Source: Hyphomicrobiales bacterium (GTDB taxonomy: Bacteria; Pseudomonadota; Alphaproteobacteria; Rhizobiales; Rhizobiaceae). From it: a stretch of 64,000 bases of DNA. Positions 11,300 through 20,112 of the stretch are shown piece after piece. A program made the position numbers and the translations under genes. The stretch is taken from the NCBI GenBank assembly GCA_900469615.1, contig UBYA01000010.1, forward strand, positions 375,410 through 439,409, written 5' to 3'. The notes below the pieces were generated by a model. The model was not told where the DNA came from and made no database searches. It saw only the letters and a program-made list of their open reading frames with translations. Position 1 is the first letter of the stretch. Each line of letters starts with the position of its first letter.

Positions 11300-11820
11300 T
11301 ATTCCGCCACCGATCCCGTTGCCATGTTGTCGACATTCGGCTTCTTGCGCTTGGCAAGAGCGGGCGATTTCGGTCGCGGTGCGGGGGCGGCAGCCACATC
11401 CGCTATGGCCTTCCTGATCTGCGCATCCGTCGTATCGCCACTCTTGGAGGCTACCGATGCGCCGCCCTTGGCGCTGCCCGCCTTGCCGCTCTTGGGATCG
11501 TTCGATGCCGTCACCGTTGGCGGAGGAAGCTGCGAACGCAGCATCGGCAACTCGCCGGGCTGGACGATCGCGGTCGAGAGCGTCGGCTGCAGCTGCAATT
11601 CGTTGTTATAGTTGTTGACCAGCCGCTCCAGGCGGTTCGGCTGGGAAACCAGCGCCCAGTCCGCCTTCAGAAGTTCGATCGTGTCCTTCTCGAGCTTGAT
11701 TTCGGATTCGAGGCGATGAACCTCTTCCAGCTTCATCTCGGCACGATGCTTGATCGTATAGGTCACGCTGGCCATGGCCGTCATGACGCCGATCAGCACG
11801 ATGTCAAAAGTCTTCAGCAT
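11299..11820 (-). CDS. ftsL: FtsL-like cell division membrane protein
   Basis: A 173-residue bitopic protein between rsmH and ftsI, the standard place of FtsL. It starts MLKTFDIVLIGVMTAM, giving a short cytoplasmic tail and one membrane segment (about residues 5-24). A heptad-like helix rich in K and E (about 25-60, RAEMKLEEVHRLESEIKLEK) follows and should form the coiled coil with FtsB. FtsL is poorly conserved, so the call rests on topology and position. The C-terminal half is rich in Ala, Pro, Lys and Ser (SGKAGSAKGGASVASKSGDT), looks disordered, and is longer than enterobacterial FtsL. The frame stays open further upstream, but this ATG gives the sensible topology. Confidence 0.85.
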   Translation of the reverse strand: MLKTFDIVLIGVMTAMASVTYTIKHRAEMKLEEVHRLESEIKLEKDTIELLKADWALVSQPNRLERLVNNYNNELQLQPTLSTAIVQPGELPMLRSQLPPPTVTASNDPKSGKAGSAKGGASVASKSGDTTDAQIRKAIADVAAAPAPRPKSPALAKRKKPNVDNMATGSVAE

Positions 11821-11821
11821 T

Positions 11822-12847
11822 TCAACCCCCGAGCTTTCCGAGACTGGCGAGACTGGGCAGATCGAAGATCGAAAGATCTGCCGCCTCTGCCGGAGCCAAA
11901 GTGCGCGCCCCCGCACGCAGCTTGGCTGAACGAGCGCGCGGATTGGCTTCCGCCTCGGCGTCGCTCGCAGAGATCATCGGCTTGCCGACCGGCTCGAACG
12001 TGGCCGGTCGCTCATTCACTATAGGCATGTGACGCGACCCGCCGGCACGGCCGGAGCGATCGGCAAAGAATTTCTTGACGATCCGGTCTTCAAGCGAATG
12101 GAAGGTCACGACGACAAGGCGACCGCCCGGCTTGAGCACGCGCTCGGCGGCAAACAGCGCCTGGGCTAGTTCGCCGAGCTCGTCATTGACGAAAATGCGC
12201 AAGGCCTGGAAAACCCGCGTCGCAGGATGGATCTTGTCCTTCGCCTTTCGCGGCGTCACGACCTCGATGAGCCCAGCCAGATCGCGGGTGGTCACGAAAG
12301 GAGCCTCCGCACGCCGCTTCTCGATCGCATGAGCGATGCGCGGCGCCTGCTTTTCCTCACCGAGAAACACGAAGATGCGAATGAGGTCGGCCAGCTTGGC
12401 ACGGTTGACGACATCCGCGGCCGACACACCGCTTGCCGACATCCGCATATCGAGCGGACCGTTCTTGTTGAAGGAAAAGCCGCGCTCGGCCTCGTCGATC
12501 TGCATGGAGGACACGCCGATATCGAGCACGACACCGTCAAGGCCCTCCACCGGCGCATGCTCGGCCAGCCGGGAAAATTGCGACTGAATAAGACTAAGGT
12601 GCCCGGCATGGGCCGAAACGAGCGCCTGCCCCGCCGCGATTGCCGTCGGGTCGCGGTCGAGCGCGATCACGTCGGCGCCGCCCGCCAGGATAGCCGAGGT
12701 ATAACCGCCAGCCCCAAACGTTCCATCGAGAATGATCTTGCCGGGCGCAGGAGCCAGCGCATCGAGCACTTCGGAAAGAAGAACCGGAATGTGACGAACC
12801 GGTCCGCCACCGGCATCAGAAGAACCTCCGCCTGAATTCGCCGCCAT
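11822..12847 (-). CDS. rsmH: 16S rRNA (cytosine1402-N4)-methyltransferase RsmH (MraW)
   Basis: SAM-dependent enzyme methylating N4 of C1402 in the ribosomal P site. The 341-residue form starting [11 protein letters not shown] has [14 protein letters not shown], the SAM loop [49 protein letters not shown] and a C-terminal [16 protein letters not shown], the full RsmH signature. The reading frame stays open upstream across mraZ, but that extension has no RsmH homology and is rejected. It begins 14 bases after the stop of mraZ and ends one base before ftsL. Confidence 0.96.
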   Translation of the reverse strand: MAANSGGGSSDAGGGPVRHIPVLLSEVLDALAPAPGKIILDGTFGAGGYTSAILAGGADVIALDRDPTAIAAGQALVSAHAGHLSLIQSQFSRLAEHAPVEGLDGVVLDIGVSSMQIDEAERGFSFNKNGPLDMRMSASGVSAADVVNRAKLADLIRIFVFLGEEKQAPRIAHAIEKRRAEAPFVTTRDLAGLIEVVTPRKAKDKIHPATRVFQALRIFVNDELGELAQALFAAERVLKPGGRLVVVTFHSLEDRIVKKFFADRSGRAGGSRHMPIVNERPATFEPVGKPMISASDAEAEANPRARSAKLRAGARTLAPAEAADLSIFDLPSLASLGKLGG

Positions 12848-12861
12848 TCCGTTTCCCCGCT

Positions 12862-13314
12862 TTATTCCGAGCGCCTGCCCGCCAGCCTGCGCTCCTCTCG
12901 TGCCTGCGACTGCAAGGCCAGAAAGGCCTCCGGCCGCCATAATTGAAAATGATCCGCCCGACCGACGAAGGTCACTTCGTCTGCAATTCCGGTGAAGTCG
13001 CGGATGAAATCCGTGACCATCAACCGCCCTTCCGCATCGAGCTTCATGAAGACCCCGCCCCCGTGAATAAGGAGCGACATCTGGTTCGCCGCCAGCGAAA
13101 ACGGGTCGTCCGCCGCAATCTGCCGCTCGAATCGATCGAGCAGATCGAGACCGCCGACGCTGATCGCCGGAAACACAAAATCCTGAAAGCAGTAAAGCTC
13201 CTGGATATTGCGCTCGGCCAGCACGGAACGAAACGCCGCCGGCACGGAAACCCGCCCCTTGGCATCGATCCGGTTGGTCGCATTCGACAGGAAGCGGTTC
13301 ATGACGCGAAACAC
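12862..13314 (-). CDS. mraZ: Transcriptional regulator MraZ, first gene of the dcw operon
   Basis: AbrB-like DNA-binding protein that in E. coli binds its own promoter and represses the dcw operon. The product has two MraZ repeats. The first is around [20 protein letters not shown] and the second around [15 protein letters not shown], each with the conserved DxxGR core. The start is ambiguous. A GTG at 13314 (150 residues) lies only about 3 bases after a strong GGGGGA. An ATG at 13302 ([10 protein letters not shown], 146 residues) fits the family N-terminus better but lies about 15 bases from that site. TGGG repeats lie 165-200 bases upstream. Confidence 0.94.
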   Translation of the reverse strand: MFRVMNRFLSNATNRIDAKGRVSVPAAFRSVLAERNIQELYCFQDFVFPAISVGGLDLLDRFERQIAADDPFSLAANQMSLLIHGGGVFMKLDAEGRLMVTDFIRDFTGIADEVTFVGRADHFQLWRPEAFLALQSQAREERRLAGRRSE

Positions 13315-13478
13315 CCGTCCCCCATGACCCGCAAGCAGCTACACGCTCGCAGGCACAGCCAAAATCGGACACAGCTTCGCAAGCCGAAAGAGCGGACGCC
13401 CTTTCGACACTCCCGGGACGGGAGCGATCATGGCTTTGCGATGATTGGGCTCTGATCTGCCCGTATGCAGTGTTCTTT

Positions 13479-13513
13479 TGGGATACCATGGGACCATATG
13501 GGCGTCAATGGGA
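13479..13513 (-). promoter_or_regulatory. Four TGGG repeats at 10-base spacing, candidate MraZ operator and dcw promoter
   Basis: The plus strand reads TGGGA at 13479, 13489 and 13509 and TGGGC at 13499, an exact 10-base period, so all four lie on one face of the helix. MraZ of E. coli is known to bind direct TGGGN repeats separated by five bases upstream of its own gene. On the minus strand the repeats overlap a TTGACG (13508-13503) and a TATCCC (13485-13480) 17 bases apart, a plausible -35/-10 pair. Binding here would block that promoter. A leader of roughly 160 bases would follow. In the rest of the mraZ-rnpB gap (13315-13732) I see only this site, a CtrA-like half-match and no gene. Confidence 0.75.
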
Positions 13514-13564
13514 TGAAGCCACGTCAGCCATGGCAACAGCTCGAATATTCATAAGCCGTTAAGT

Positions 13565-13579
13565 TTAACGAAAGGTTAG
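13565..13579 (+). promoter_or_regulatory. CtrA-like box upstream of the dcw promoter
   Basis: TTAA, seven bases, then TTAG. The alphaproteobacterial cell-cycle regulator CtrA recognises TTAA-N7-TTAA(C), so this is a match in seven of the eight core positions. It lies about 55 bases upstream of the candidate -35 of the dcw operon. A single 8-base match is weak evidence by itself. Confidence 0.3.
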
Positions 13580-13732
13580 GATCGGGTTCAGGCGACGTCC
13601 CGAAACGGGTTGTTTTCACAGGCGAAAACCCGTGCCCGTCAAGGCGGCGGAGCCTGCAAACAGAGGCATTCGGCCGCTCACGAAATTATTTGCAGAAAGC
13701 GGGAGGCACGCCTTTCGTCAAAGCGTGATGAT

Positions 13733-14136
<404 letters not shown>

Positions 14137-14197
14137 CTCATTAACCGAGACGGTTCACAATTGCCACCTAAATATACGGCTTTGCACCGAGCCGGTA

Positions 14198-15391
14198 TCA
14201 ATTCCGGAAATGCGCAGAGAAATCCGTGCCGTAGCCCTCGTCCCTGATTCGACCTGTGAGCAGCAGCTCCGCCCCCAGCCGGCCGATTTCATCCGAGCTC
14301 TTGGCCGCCGTGCCGCAGCCGCCCGTCAGAACGGCGATCCGCGGCGAAGAGGTATAGCCGATCATGGGATAACCGGTCGGCGAATAGGAAACGGCGCAGG
14401 AATTGGTGAAAGCCGCCGGCCGCTGCACGCCCGGAACGAGCGTGTGGAATATCCGCGCCAGGTGTTCGCGAGCCTTGTCCCGGCCGGCACTGCGAAACCA
14501 GGCCCGCAGTTCCGCTTCGCTTTCGAATTCAAGATCGTCCGGATCGCCGCCGATCTTGATATAGTGCTTGCCGTCGGGATAGCGGATCGGCGGCAGCATA
14601 TAGATGCTGTCCGCATCGTCGGGGCTCACCGATATCAGCGAGGGCATGCCGGAAAGAGCCTCTGCCTCCGCTTCACCGACCTCGAAGAACGTGACCGTGC
14701 GGCCATAAACCTTCATCTCAACAGGTTGAGGCAAGAGATTCTCGGCAATGGAAAAACCGCCGGCAGCCAGCAGGATCTTTTCGGCGCTGTAGGTCTCGCC
14801 CTCGGCCGTCATTACGATCGCAAGGCCGCCATCCTCGCGGATCGACAATGCGGTCTGCTTGATCACCCGCGCACCGGCTTTTTCCGCGAGGAGCGACTGC
14901 GCCTTCACCAGCCGGCGCGGGCTGATATGGCCCGCCCCATGCAGTTCGAACACGCCTTCGCTTCCCGGCGCGAAGGAAAAGAAAGGAAATCTTGCCTTGA
15001 GCGCCGCATCGTCGAGGATTTCCACCTCGGCCCCGAGCCGGCCTGCCGCTGCGACGACATTGCCGACATAAGGCGTTTCGCCGCCTCGCTTCGGGCCGGT
15101 GACGAGGCAACCGACCGGCGCATAGAACCGAATGCCGCTATCCCGTTCGATTTCCGCATAGCGGCCGATCGAACGGTTTGCGAGGCGGGCCCAGTCCGTG
15201 TCGGGATCGATCGTGCGGGTAATGCGGCCCTCGTCGTAATGGCTGCCGAAGACTCCCCGATGATTGGCGCGATCCTCCGGCTCATCCGGTCCGATGACGG
15301 CAATGCCGTCCGTCTGCCTGGCAAGATGACGGGCAGCGGCAGCTCCCATCATACCCCGACCGACGACGATGAACCTGAAATCCGCTGTCAT
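14198..15391 (-). CDS. FAD-dependent amino acid/amine oxidoreductase (DAO family)
   Basis: A 397-residue flavoprotein of the D-amino acid oxidase/sarcosine oxidase superfamily. The N-terminus has the FAD-binding loop VVGRGMMGAAAARHLA (about residues 7-22), followed by FGSHYDEGRITR, which resembles the flavin-attachment region of monomeric sarcosine and N-methyltryptophan oxidases. The C-terminus has the second FAD segment IAVLTGGCGTAAKSSDEIG. The substrate cannot be told from sequence; an N-methyl amino acid or D-amino acid is plausible. The start MTADFRF has a GAGGG about seven bases upstream and is preferred over an ATG at 15409. Confidence 0.8.
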   Translation of the reverse strand: MTADFRFIVVGRGMMGAAAARHLARQTDGIAVIGPDEPEDRANHRGVFGSHYDEGRITRTIDPDTDWARLANRSIGRYAEIERDSGIRFYAPVGCLVTGPKRGGETPYVGNVVAAAGRLGAEVEILDDAALKARFPFFSFAPGSEGVFELHGAGHISPRRLVKAQSLLAEKAGARVIKQTALSIREDGGLAIVMTAEGETYSAEKILLAAGGFSIAENLLPQPVEMKVYGRTVTFFEVGEAEAEALSGMPSLISVSPDDADSIYMLPPIRYPDGKHYIKIGGDPDDLEFESEAELRAWFRSAGRDKAREHLARIFHTLVPGVQRPAAFTNSCAVSYSPTGYPMIGYTSSPRIAVLTGGCGTAAKSSDEIGRLGAELLLTGRIRDEGYGTDFSAHFRN

Positions 15392-15467
15392 GGCGCAACC
15401 CTCATCCATATCGCGGCTTCGATAGCACGGAAAGCGATTCCGCCCTACCCGAATCCGGCCGCAGGCA

Positions 15468-16025
15468 TCAGTCCAAAAGTGCCAGCACCTTGCCGCAATA
15501 GCGCTTCGAGATCGGATTCATGCGCGTGGCACCATGGCCGGCATTGTATTTGAGGATGGTATTGCAGGTCGGGCCACCGCCGAGATCCTGCGCCATGGCA
15601 AGATATTTCATGCCGAACTTGATATTCGTCTCGGGATCGTAAAGCCCCTTGGCCCGGCCGCTATATCCCATCAGCCGGGCGGTTGCCGGCTTGATCTGCA
15701 TCAGGCCTATCTCGCCTGCGCTTCCGCGAGTTTTAGGATTGAAGTTGCTTTCGATCTGAATGACGGCAGTGGCCAGCTCGACGGCAACGCCGTTCTGCCT
15801 GGCGTATTTGGCAATCAATGCGGAATAGCGATTTTGCCGCGTAAAGGAGGCCTCGGCATCCCGCAATTCGGCGGGAACGCTGGGCATGGGAAAGCCGGTG
15901 GTGCGGCTGACGATCTTGAGCGGAACGGTCTTCTGCTTTACGTCGCGCTGGCCCGCAAAGGCACAATCATATCCCACCAGCAGCACGCCTGCGCATGCTA
16001 CAGCCGCAACAATCAAATTTTTCAT
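15468..16025 (-). CDS. Secreted lytic transglycosylase, SLT domain
   Basis: A 185-residue exported protein with a signal peptide (MKNLIVAAVACAGVLLVG...CAFA, about residues 1-24) and a compact goose-lysozyme-like SLT domain. The catalytic glutamate is in VIQIESNFNP, followed by GEIGLMQIKPATARLMGY and DPETNIKFGMKYLA. Such enzymes cleave glycan strands to 1,6-anhydro-MurNAc ends. It stands alone, with 76 bases to the next gene downstream and about 270 upstream. The same fold occurs again at 20113. A role in wall turnover or in fitting an envelope-spanning complex is inferred; no secretion genes lie nearby. Confidence 0.88.
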   Translation of the reverse strand: MKNLIVAAVACAGVLLVGYDCAFAGQRDVKQKTVPLKIVSRTTGFPMPSVPAELRDAEASFTRQNRYSALIAKYARQNGVAVELATAVIQIESNFNPKTRGSAGEIGLMQIKPATARLMGYSGRAKGLYDPETNIKFGMKYLAMAQDLGGGPTCNTILKYNAGHGATRMNPISKRYCGKVLALLD

Positions 16026-16292
16026 GTAGTCTTTTGTCTCCAGGAGCGGGACCGCGGACGGCGCAAGCCGTCACGCCCGGCTGGAGGCAAAAAAGAGCCG
16101 CCGGAGTGCACAGTCCCCATTAGTCGTCTACGGCCGCGCGACACACAAACTCAGACGGCGCGACCGCCGTTCAGCGAGCGCCGTTAGACCAATGCAATGC
16201 GGAGATAATAGGGAAAAGGTGTGGCATAGCAGGGAGTTACGCGTTTTCTCATCCATAGCCGGCTATAAATACAGGCAGCCAAGCCCGGAATG

Positions 16293-17054
16293 CTACGAAT
16301 AGCGGGGCAACGCGGAAAGGAGGCGATGAAGCGTGTCGATGGTGGAAAAATCGGCGATGCCGTCTACGCGTTCCTGACGGAAGTGACGCTGGAAGGCTTC
16401 AACGTCTCCCTTCAGCTTTTCCGAGAATTCGCCCGTTATTTCAGTGCCGTAGCCATATAGCGAAAGCATGGATTGCAATGCTTCGATCGGCTGACCGACA
16501 TCGCCCTTCTGAAAGAATCGGCCGCCGGTGATGGGCGCCGGCTCCACCCAATGGCCCACACCCGCCCTGGCCAGCCTGGCCCACGGAAATTTCTCGCCCG
16601 GATCCACCTTGCGCACAGGCGCTACATCGGAATGTCCGAGCACCCGTTCGGGCGCGATTGCCCAGCGTTGGCCGCAATCGCGACACAGTTCGATGACCGC
16701 TTCGATCTGCTCCTCGGGGAAATCCGGCAGGCCGCCGGGATGGCCGGCATTGGCGATCTCGATGCCGATCGACCGCGAATTGATATCGTCATCGCCGTGC
16801 CAGGAACTCTTGCCGGCATGCCATGCCCTGCGCTCCTCCGGAACGAGTTGCATGACGCGCCCGTCCTCGAAGACGAAATAGTGGCTCGACACCTGGCTCT
16901 CCGGGCGACAGAGCCAATCGAGAGCGCCTTCGGCCGTGCCCATGCCGGTGTAGTGCAAAAGGATTATATCCGGGCGACGACCGTCCCGCCGTTCGCCATG
17001 GTTCGGTGAAGGCTGCACATGGGCGCGAGCGAAATCGGCCTTGAATGCACTCAT
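16293..17054 (-). CDS. AmpD-like N-acetylmuramoyl-L-alanine amidase with peptidoglycan-binding domain
   Basis: A 253-residue zinc amidase (Amidase_2) that splits the bond between MurNAc and L-Ala. The amidase domain includes the first zinc histidine in ILLHYTGM (about residue 34), the AWHAGKSSWHG segment, SIGIEIANAG and VLGHSDVAPVRKVDPGEKFPW with the second histidine and aspartate-type ligand. A PG_binding_1 domain fills about 180-250 (FFQKGDVGQPIEALQSMLSLYGYG). No signal peptide is visible, so it probably acts in the cytoplasm on recycled anhydro-muropeptides as AmpD does. It overlaps the upstream DjlA-like gene by four bases. Confidence 0.9.
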   Translation of the reverse strand: MSAFKADFARAHVQPSPNHGERRDGRRPDIILLHYTGMGTAEGALDWLCRPESQVSSHYFVFEDGRVMQLVPEERRAWHAGKSSWHGDDDINSRSIGIEIANAGHPGGLPDFPEEQIEAVIELCRDCGQRWAIAPERVLGHSDVAPVRKVDPGEKFPWARLARAGVGHWVEPAPITGGRFFQKGDVGQPIEALQSMLSLYGYGTEITGEFSEKLKGDVEAFQRHFRQERVDGIADFSTIDTLHRLLSALPRYS

Positions 17055-17758
17055 GCTGCGCGGCGTTCTTTCTCGATCTCGGCATAAGCCGCATTCAGAG
17101 CCGCCATTCGCTCATTGGCGATGGCGTGGAACTCCTCCGGCACGCCGCGCGACACGAGGCGATCGGGATGGTTCTCGTAGACGAGGCCATGATACCGGCG
17201 GCGGATCGTCGGAAAATCGTCCTGCCGCGATACGCCGAGCACCTTGTAGGGATCACGTCCGCCGCTGACATGGCGTGCCCTGATCTGCTCGAACCGCTCT
17301 TCGCTCATATGGAAGATCTCGGCGACATGCAGAAGGAAGGCCATTTCCTTCTCATGAATCAAGCCGTCGGCCTTGGCGATGTGAAACAGGCCGTCGAGCA
17401 CGTCCTCCAGCACCGGGCAATTCTTCGTGCAGGTTTCGCACAGGGACGCGAGCCGCTCCGCATAGGCTTCGTAGCCGGCCACGTCCTGACGTGCCAGATT
17501 ATAAAGGCGCGCGACGTTCTTGGCCTGGTCGGGCGGAAATTCAAAGATCTCGCGAAACGCATTGACCTCGTTTTCCGTCACGACGCCGTCTGCCTTCGCC
17601 ATCTTGGCCGAAAGGGCAATTATCGCAACGGAGAACGCCACCTTGCGTCGAGTTTCGGGATCGCCTTCGAACACGGTGCGAATCGCCTCGACCACCGCCG
17701 ACAGGGCATTGCCGGCCGTGCTACCGATGGCATTCAGCAATTTTTCCCAAAACGACAT
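17051..17758 (-). CDS. DjlA-like TerB/DnaJ-domain protein
   Basis: A 235-residue protein starting MSFWEKLLNAIGSTAGN. A TerB-like helical domain fills about residues 40-150 (SAKMAKADGVVTENEVNAFREIF and HIAKADGLIHEKEMAFL are its two repeats, each with an acidic ADG core). A C-terminal J domain follows, beginning RDPYKVLGVSRQDD and carrying the HPD motif in YENHPDRLV. This is the DjlA arrangement, but the N-terminal membrane anchor of E. coli DjlA is weak here. It should stimulate DnaK. The stop overlaps the amidase ATG (ATGA), a stable link between a co-chaperone and peptidoglycan recycling. Confidence 0.87.
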   Translation of the reverse strand: MSFWEKLLNAIGSTAGNALSAVVEAIRTVFEGDPETRRKVAFSVAIIALSAKMAKADGVVTENEVNAFREIFEFPPDQAKNVARLYNLARQDVAGYEAYAERLASLCETCTKNCPVLEDVLDGLFHIAKADGLIHEKEMAFLLHVAEIFHMSEERFEQIRARHVSGGRDPYKVLGVSRQDDFPTIRRRYHGLVYENHPDRLVSRGVPEEFHAIANERMAALNAAYAEIEKERRAA

Positions 17759-18031
17759 CGTGGTCCCAACGGCTTCCGAACAGTACAACACCTTGATCAA
17801 ATTATGGTTGCCATTGCAAGCAGTCCATTCGTCGCAAGGCCGAAAACACTTTTCACAATTTGGTAACGATTGCGTACTTCCGACCTCATCCAATCGTCTA
17901 TCGGCCACCCTCCGGCGACAAAACAATCCGCGGATTTCTTAAATTCTTTACTTTACACCCATGCCCGCCTGTCGCATCCATTCCCACCGCAACCATTGAA
18001 ATGAAGCAGCTTGACTGCGAGGAGGATCCCC

Positions 18032-19243
18032 ATGGCCAAACAGAAAGTCGCAATGCTCACTGCCGGCGGATTGGCGCCCTGCCTGTCCTCCGCCGTTGGC
18101 GGGTTGATCCAGCGCTACACCGACGTGGCTCCCGATCTCGACATCGTCGCCTATCGCTCCGGCTACCAAGGGGTTCTGCTCGGCGACAGCATCGAAGTGA
18201 CGCCGGCCATGCGCGAACGGGCTTATCTGCTGCACCGGTATGGTGGCTCGCCGATCGGCAACAGCCGCGTCAAGCTCACCAACATAGCCGACTGCGTCAA
18301 GCGCGGCCTGGTCAAGGAAGGCGAAAACCCGCTGCGCGTCGCGGCCGAACGGCTTGCCTCCGACGGCGTTACCATCCTTCACACGATCGGCGGCGACGAC
18401 ACGAATACCACGGCGGCCGACCTTGCCGCCTATCTCGGCGCCAACGGCTATGACCTGACCGTCGTCGGCCTGCCGAAGACCGTCGACAACGACATCGTAC
18501 CGATCCGCCAGTCTCTCGGCGCCTGGACGGCGGCCGAAGTCGGCGCGCACTTCTTCGATAACGTCAGCAACGAACAGACGGCCGCGCCGCGCACCCTCGT
18601 CATTCACGAAGTGATGGGCCGCCACTGCGGCTGGCTGACGGCGGCGACCGCCCGCGCCTATATCCAGAAGAGCAGCGCCAACGAATATGTCGAAGGCTTC
18701 ATGATGAACGCCGAGATGAAGAGCATCGACGGCCTCTATCTGCCGGAAATGGCATTCGACATCGAAGCGGAAGGCGAGCGGCTGCGTGCGATCATGGAAA
18801 GGACCGGCCAGGTCACGCTCTTCGTATCGGAAGGCGCCGGCCTCGACGCCATCGTCGCCGAACGCGAAGCCTCCGGCGAAAGCGTGAAGCGCGATGCCTT
18901 CGGCCATGTGAAGATCGACACCATCAACGTCGGCGGCTGGTTCCAGAAGCAGTTCGCCTCGATCATCGGCGCCGAACGTTCCATGGTGCAGAAGTCGGGC
19001 TATTTCGCACGCTCCGCTCCGGCAAACGGCGAGGATCTCCGTCTGATCCAGGGCATGGTCGACCTCGCTGTGGAAAGCGCGCTCAATAAGGTATCCGGCG
19101 TTACCGGACATGACGAAGGCCAGGGCGGCAAGCTGCGCGCCATCGAGTTCCCCCGCATCAAGGGCGGCAAGGCCTTCGATATCTCCACGCAATGGTTCGC
19201 CGATGTCATGGATCACATCGGGCAGAGATATACACAGGCCTGA
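18032..19243 (+). CDS. Pyrophosphate-dependent phosphofructokinase
   Basis: Catalyses reversible phosphorylation of fructose 6-phosphate using pyrophosphate. The 403-residue product has the N-terminal MLTAGGLAPCLSSAVGG loop, HTIGGDDTNTTAADLAA, GLPKTVDNDI and VIHEVMGRHCGWLTA. The second aspartate in GGDD, where ATP enzymes have glycine, is the established marker for pyrophosphate as donor. A strong GAGGAGGA lies eight bases before the chosen ATG. In rhizobia, which use mainly the Entner-Doudoroff route, this enzyme probably runs in the gluconeogenic or pentose-linked direction. A 14-base palindrome, TGATCGATCGATCA, covers the stop codon. Confidence 0.93.
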   Translation: MAKQKVAMLTAGGLAPCLSSAVGGLIQRYTDVAPDLDIVAYRSGYQGVLLGDSIEVTPAMRERAYLLHRYGGSPIGNSRVKLTNIADCVKRGLVKEGENPLRVAAERLASDGVTILHTIGGDDTNTTAADLAAYLGANGYDLTVVGLPKTVDNDIVPIRQSLGAWTAAEVGAHFFDNVSNEQTAAPRTLVIHEVMGRHCGWLTAATARAYIQKSSANEYVEGFMMNAEMKSIDGLYLPEMAFDIEAEGERLRAIMERTGQVTLFVSEGAGLDAIVAEREASGESVKRDAFGHVKIDTINVGGWFQKQFASIIGAERSMVQKSGYFARSAPANGEDLRLIQGMVDLAVESALNKVSGVTGHDEGQGGKLRAIEFPRIKGGKAFDISTQWFADVMDHIGQRYTQA

Positions 19244-19343
19244 TCGATCGATCATCATGCTGCCTGATCTGTGATCAAGCGGATTGACGGATTGCAAATC
19301 CGATGTCTTTGCTGGCGGCGAAAAAGGAATAGAGGAGGATTCC

Positions 19344-19979
19344 ATGTCCATCGAAACCTGGCTCGCTTTCGCCGCCGCGTCCTGCATCATGCTGGCCATA
19401 CCGGGTCCGACCATTCTCCTTGTCATATCCTATGCGCTCGGCCACGGCCGCAAGACGGCCCTGGCGACCGTGACCGGCGTCACTTTGGGCGATTTTACGG
19501 CAATGACCGCCTCGCTGGCCGGTCTGGGCGCCCTCCTTGCCACATCGGCGACACTATTCACGATTCTCAAACTGATCGGTGCGGCCTACCTCGTTTTCCT
19601 CGGAATCAAGCTCTGGAGAGCCCCTATCGTGACGGGCCCGATGGGCGATAACGACAATCTCCCGGAGGAAAAACCGTTAAAAATCATGTTGCACGCCTAC
19701 GTTGTAACCGCCCTCAATCCGAAGAGTATCGTTTTCTTCATTGCGTTCGTGCCGCAATTTCTGGACATGTCGAAGCCGTTTCTTGAGCAAACGCTTATTT
19801 TGGAGGCAACTTTCCTCACTTTGGCGGCATTGAACTCGTTGGTCTACGTATTCGTAGCCGACATGGCACGCGGCTTCATCCGCAAGGCAAGCGTGCAACG
19901 CGCCGTCAACAGAACGGGCGGAACCCTGTTGATTGCAGCCGGTGCCGTGACCGCCGGATATCGCCGGATGGCTGCTTGA
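19344..19979 (+). CDS. LysE/RhtB-family amino acid exporter
   Basis: A 211-residue inner-membrane protein with about five to six hydrophobic segments. The family N-terminus is visible in WLAFAAASCIMLAIPGPTILLVISYALGHG, with the conserved PGP motif, and in the G-x-x-x-G-D region VTGVTLGDFTAM. The KLIGAAYLVFLGIKLWR segment also fits. Members export amino acids such as lysine, threonine or homoserine lactones; the substrate here is unknown. GAGGAGG lies about eight bases before the ATG. It follows the phosphofructokinase by 100 bases with no clear terminator between, so cotranscription is possible. Confidence 0.88.
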   Translation: MSIETWLAFAAASCIMLAIPGPTILLVISYALGHGRKTALATVTGVTLGDFTAMTASLAGLGALLATSATLFTILKLIGAAYLVFLGIKLWRAPIVTGPMGDNDNLPEEKPLKIMLHAYVVTALNPKSIVFFIAFVPQFLDMSKPFLEQTLILEATFLTLAALNSLVYVFVADMARGFIRKASVQRAVNRTGGTLLIAAGAVTAGYRRMAA

Positions 19980-20040
19980 GGCGGTGCAGGGTTGCGGCGC
20001 GATCACGGATAGGTTAATGGGGATTCATAATTTTATCGAT

Positions 20041-20075
20041 CCTGTGACCGAATTTGGCGGTCCTGTGGCCGAATT
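20041..20075 (+). repeat. Direct repeat CCTGTGRCCGAATT, candidate operator
   Basis: CCTGTGACCGAATT at 20041-20054 is repeated as CCTGTGGCCGAATT at 20062-20075, one mismatch in 14 bases, with a period of exactly 21 bases (two helical turns). It lies about 40-70 bases upstream of the transglycosylase lipoprotein gene. Phased repeats like this are typical of an operator for a regulator that binds twice on one face. I do not recognise the motif. Confidence 0.5.
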
Positions 20076-20112
20076 GCATCGAAATTAGGTTTGGCTTTTC
20101 GAAAGTGACAGA

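Noticed and set aside
8852..11611. Very long open frame (about 919 codons) on the plus strand
   Set aside because: It lies antisense to murE and ftsI, which have full catalytic motifs. High GC keeps antisense frames open. The translation is rich in Arg, Gly and His and has no recognisable domain.
12848..13489. N-terminal extension of rsmH through mraZ
   Set aside because: The frame is open, but this sequence codes for MraZ in another frame and RsmH homology begins only near residue 18 of the short form.
13339..13536. 65-codon frame upstream of mraZ
   Set aside because: It spans the TGGG operator repeats and the candidate promoter, has no ribosome site and no similarity.
16026..16292. Possible small RNA or tRNA gene in the gap upstream of the SLT gene
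   Set aside because: Only short palindromes (for example ATAGCCGGCTAT at 16255-16266) are present; no cloverleaf or terminator was found.
19241..19254. Palindrome TGATCGATCGATCA at the phosphofructokinase stop codon
   Set aside because: GATC/CGAT runs arise easily by chance in such DNA; there is no T run or repeat copy nearby to suggest function.
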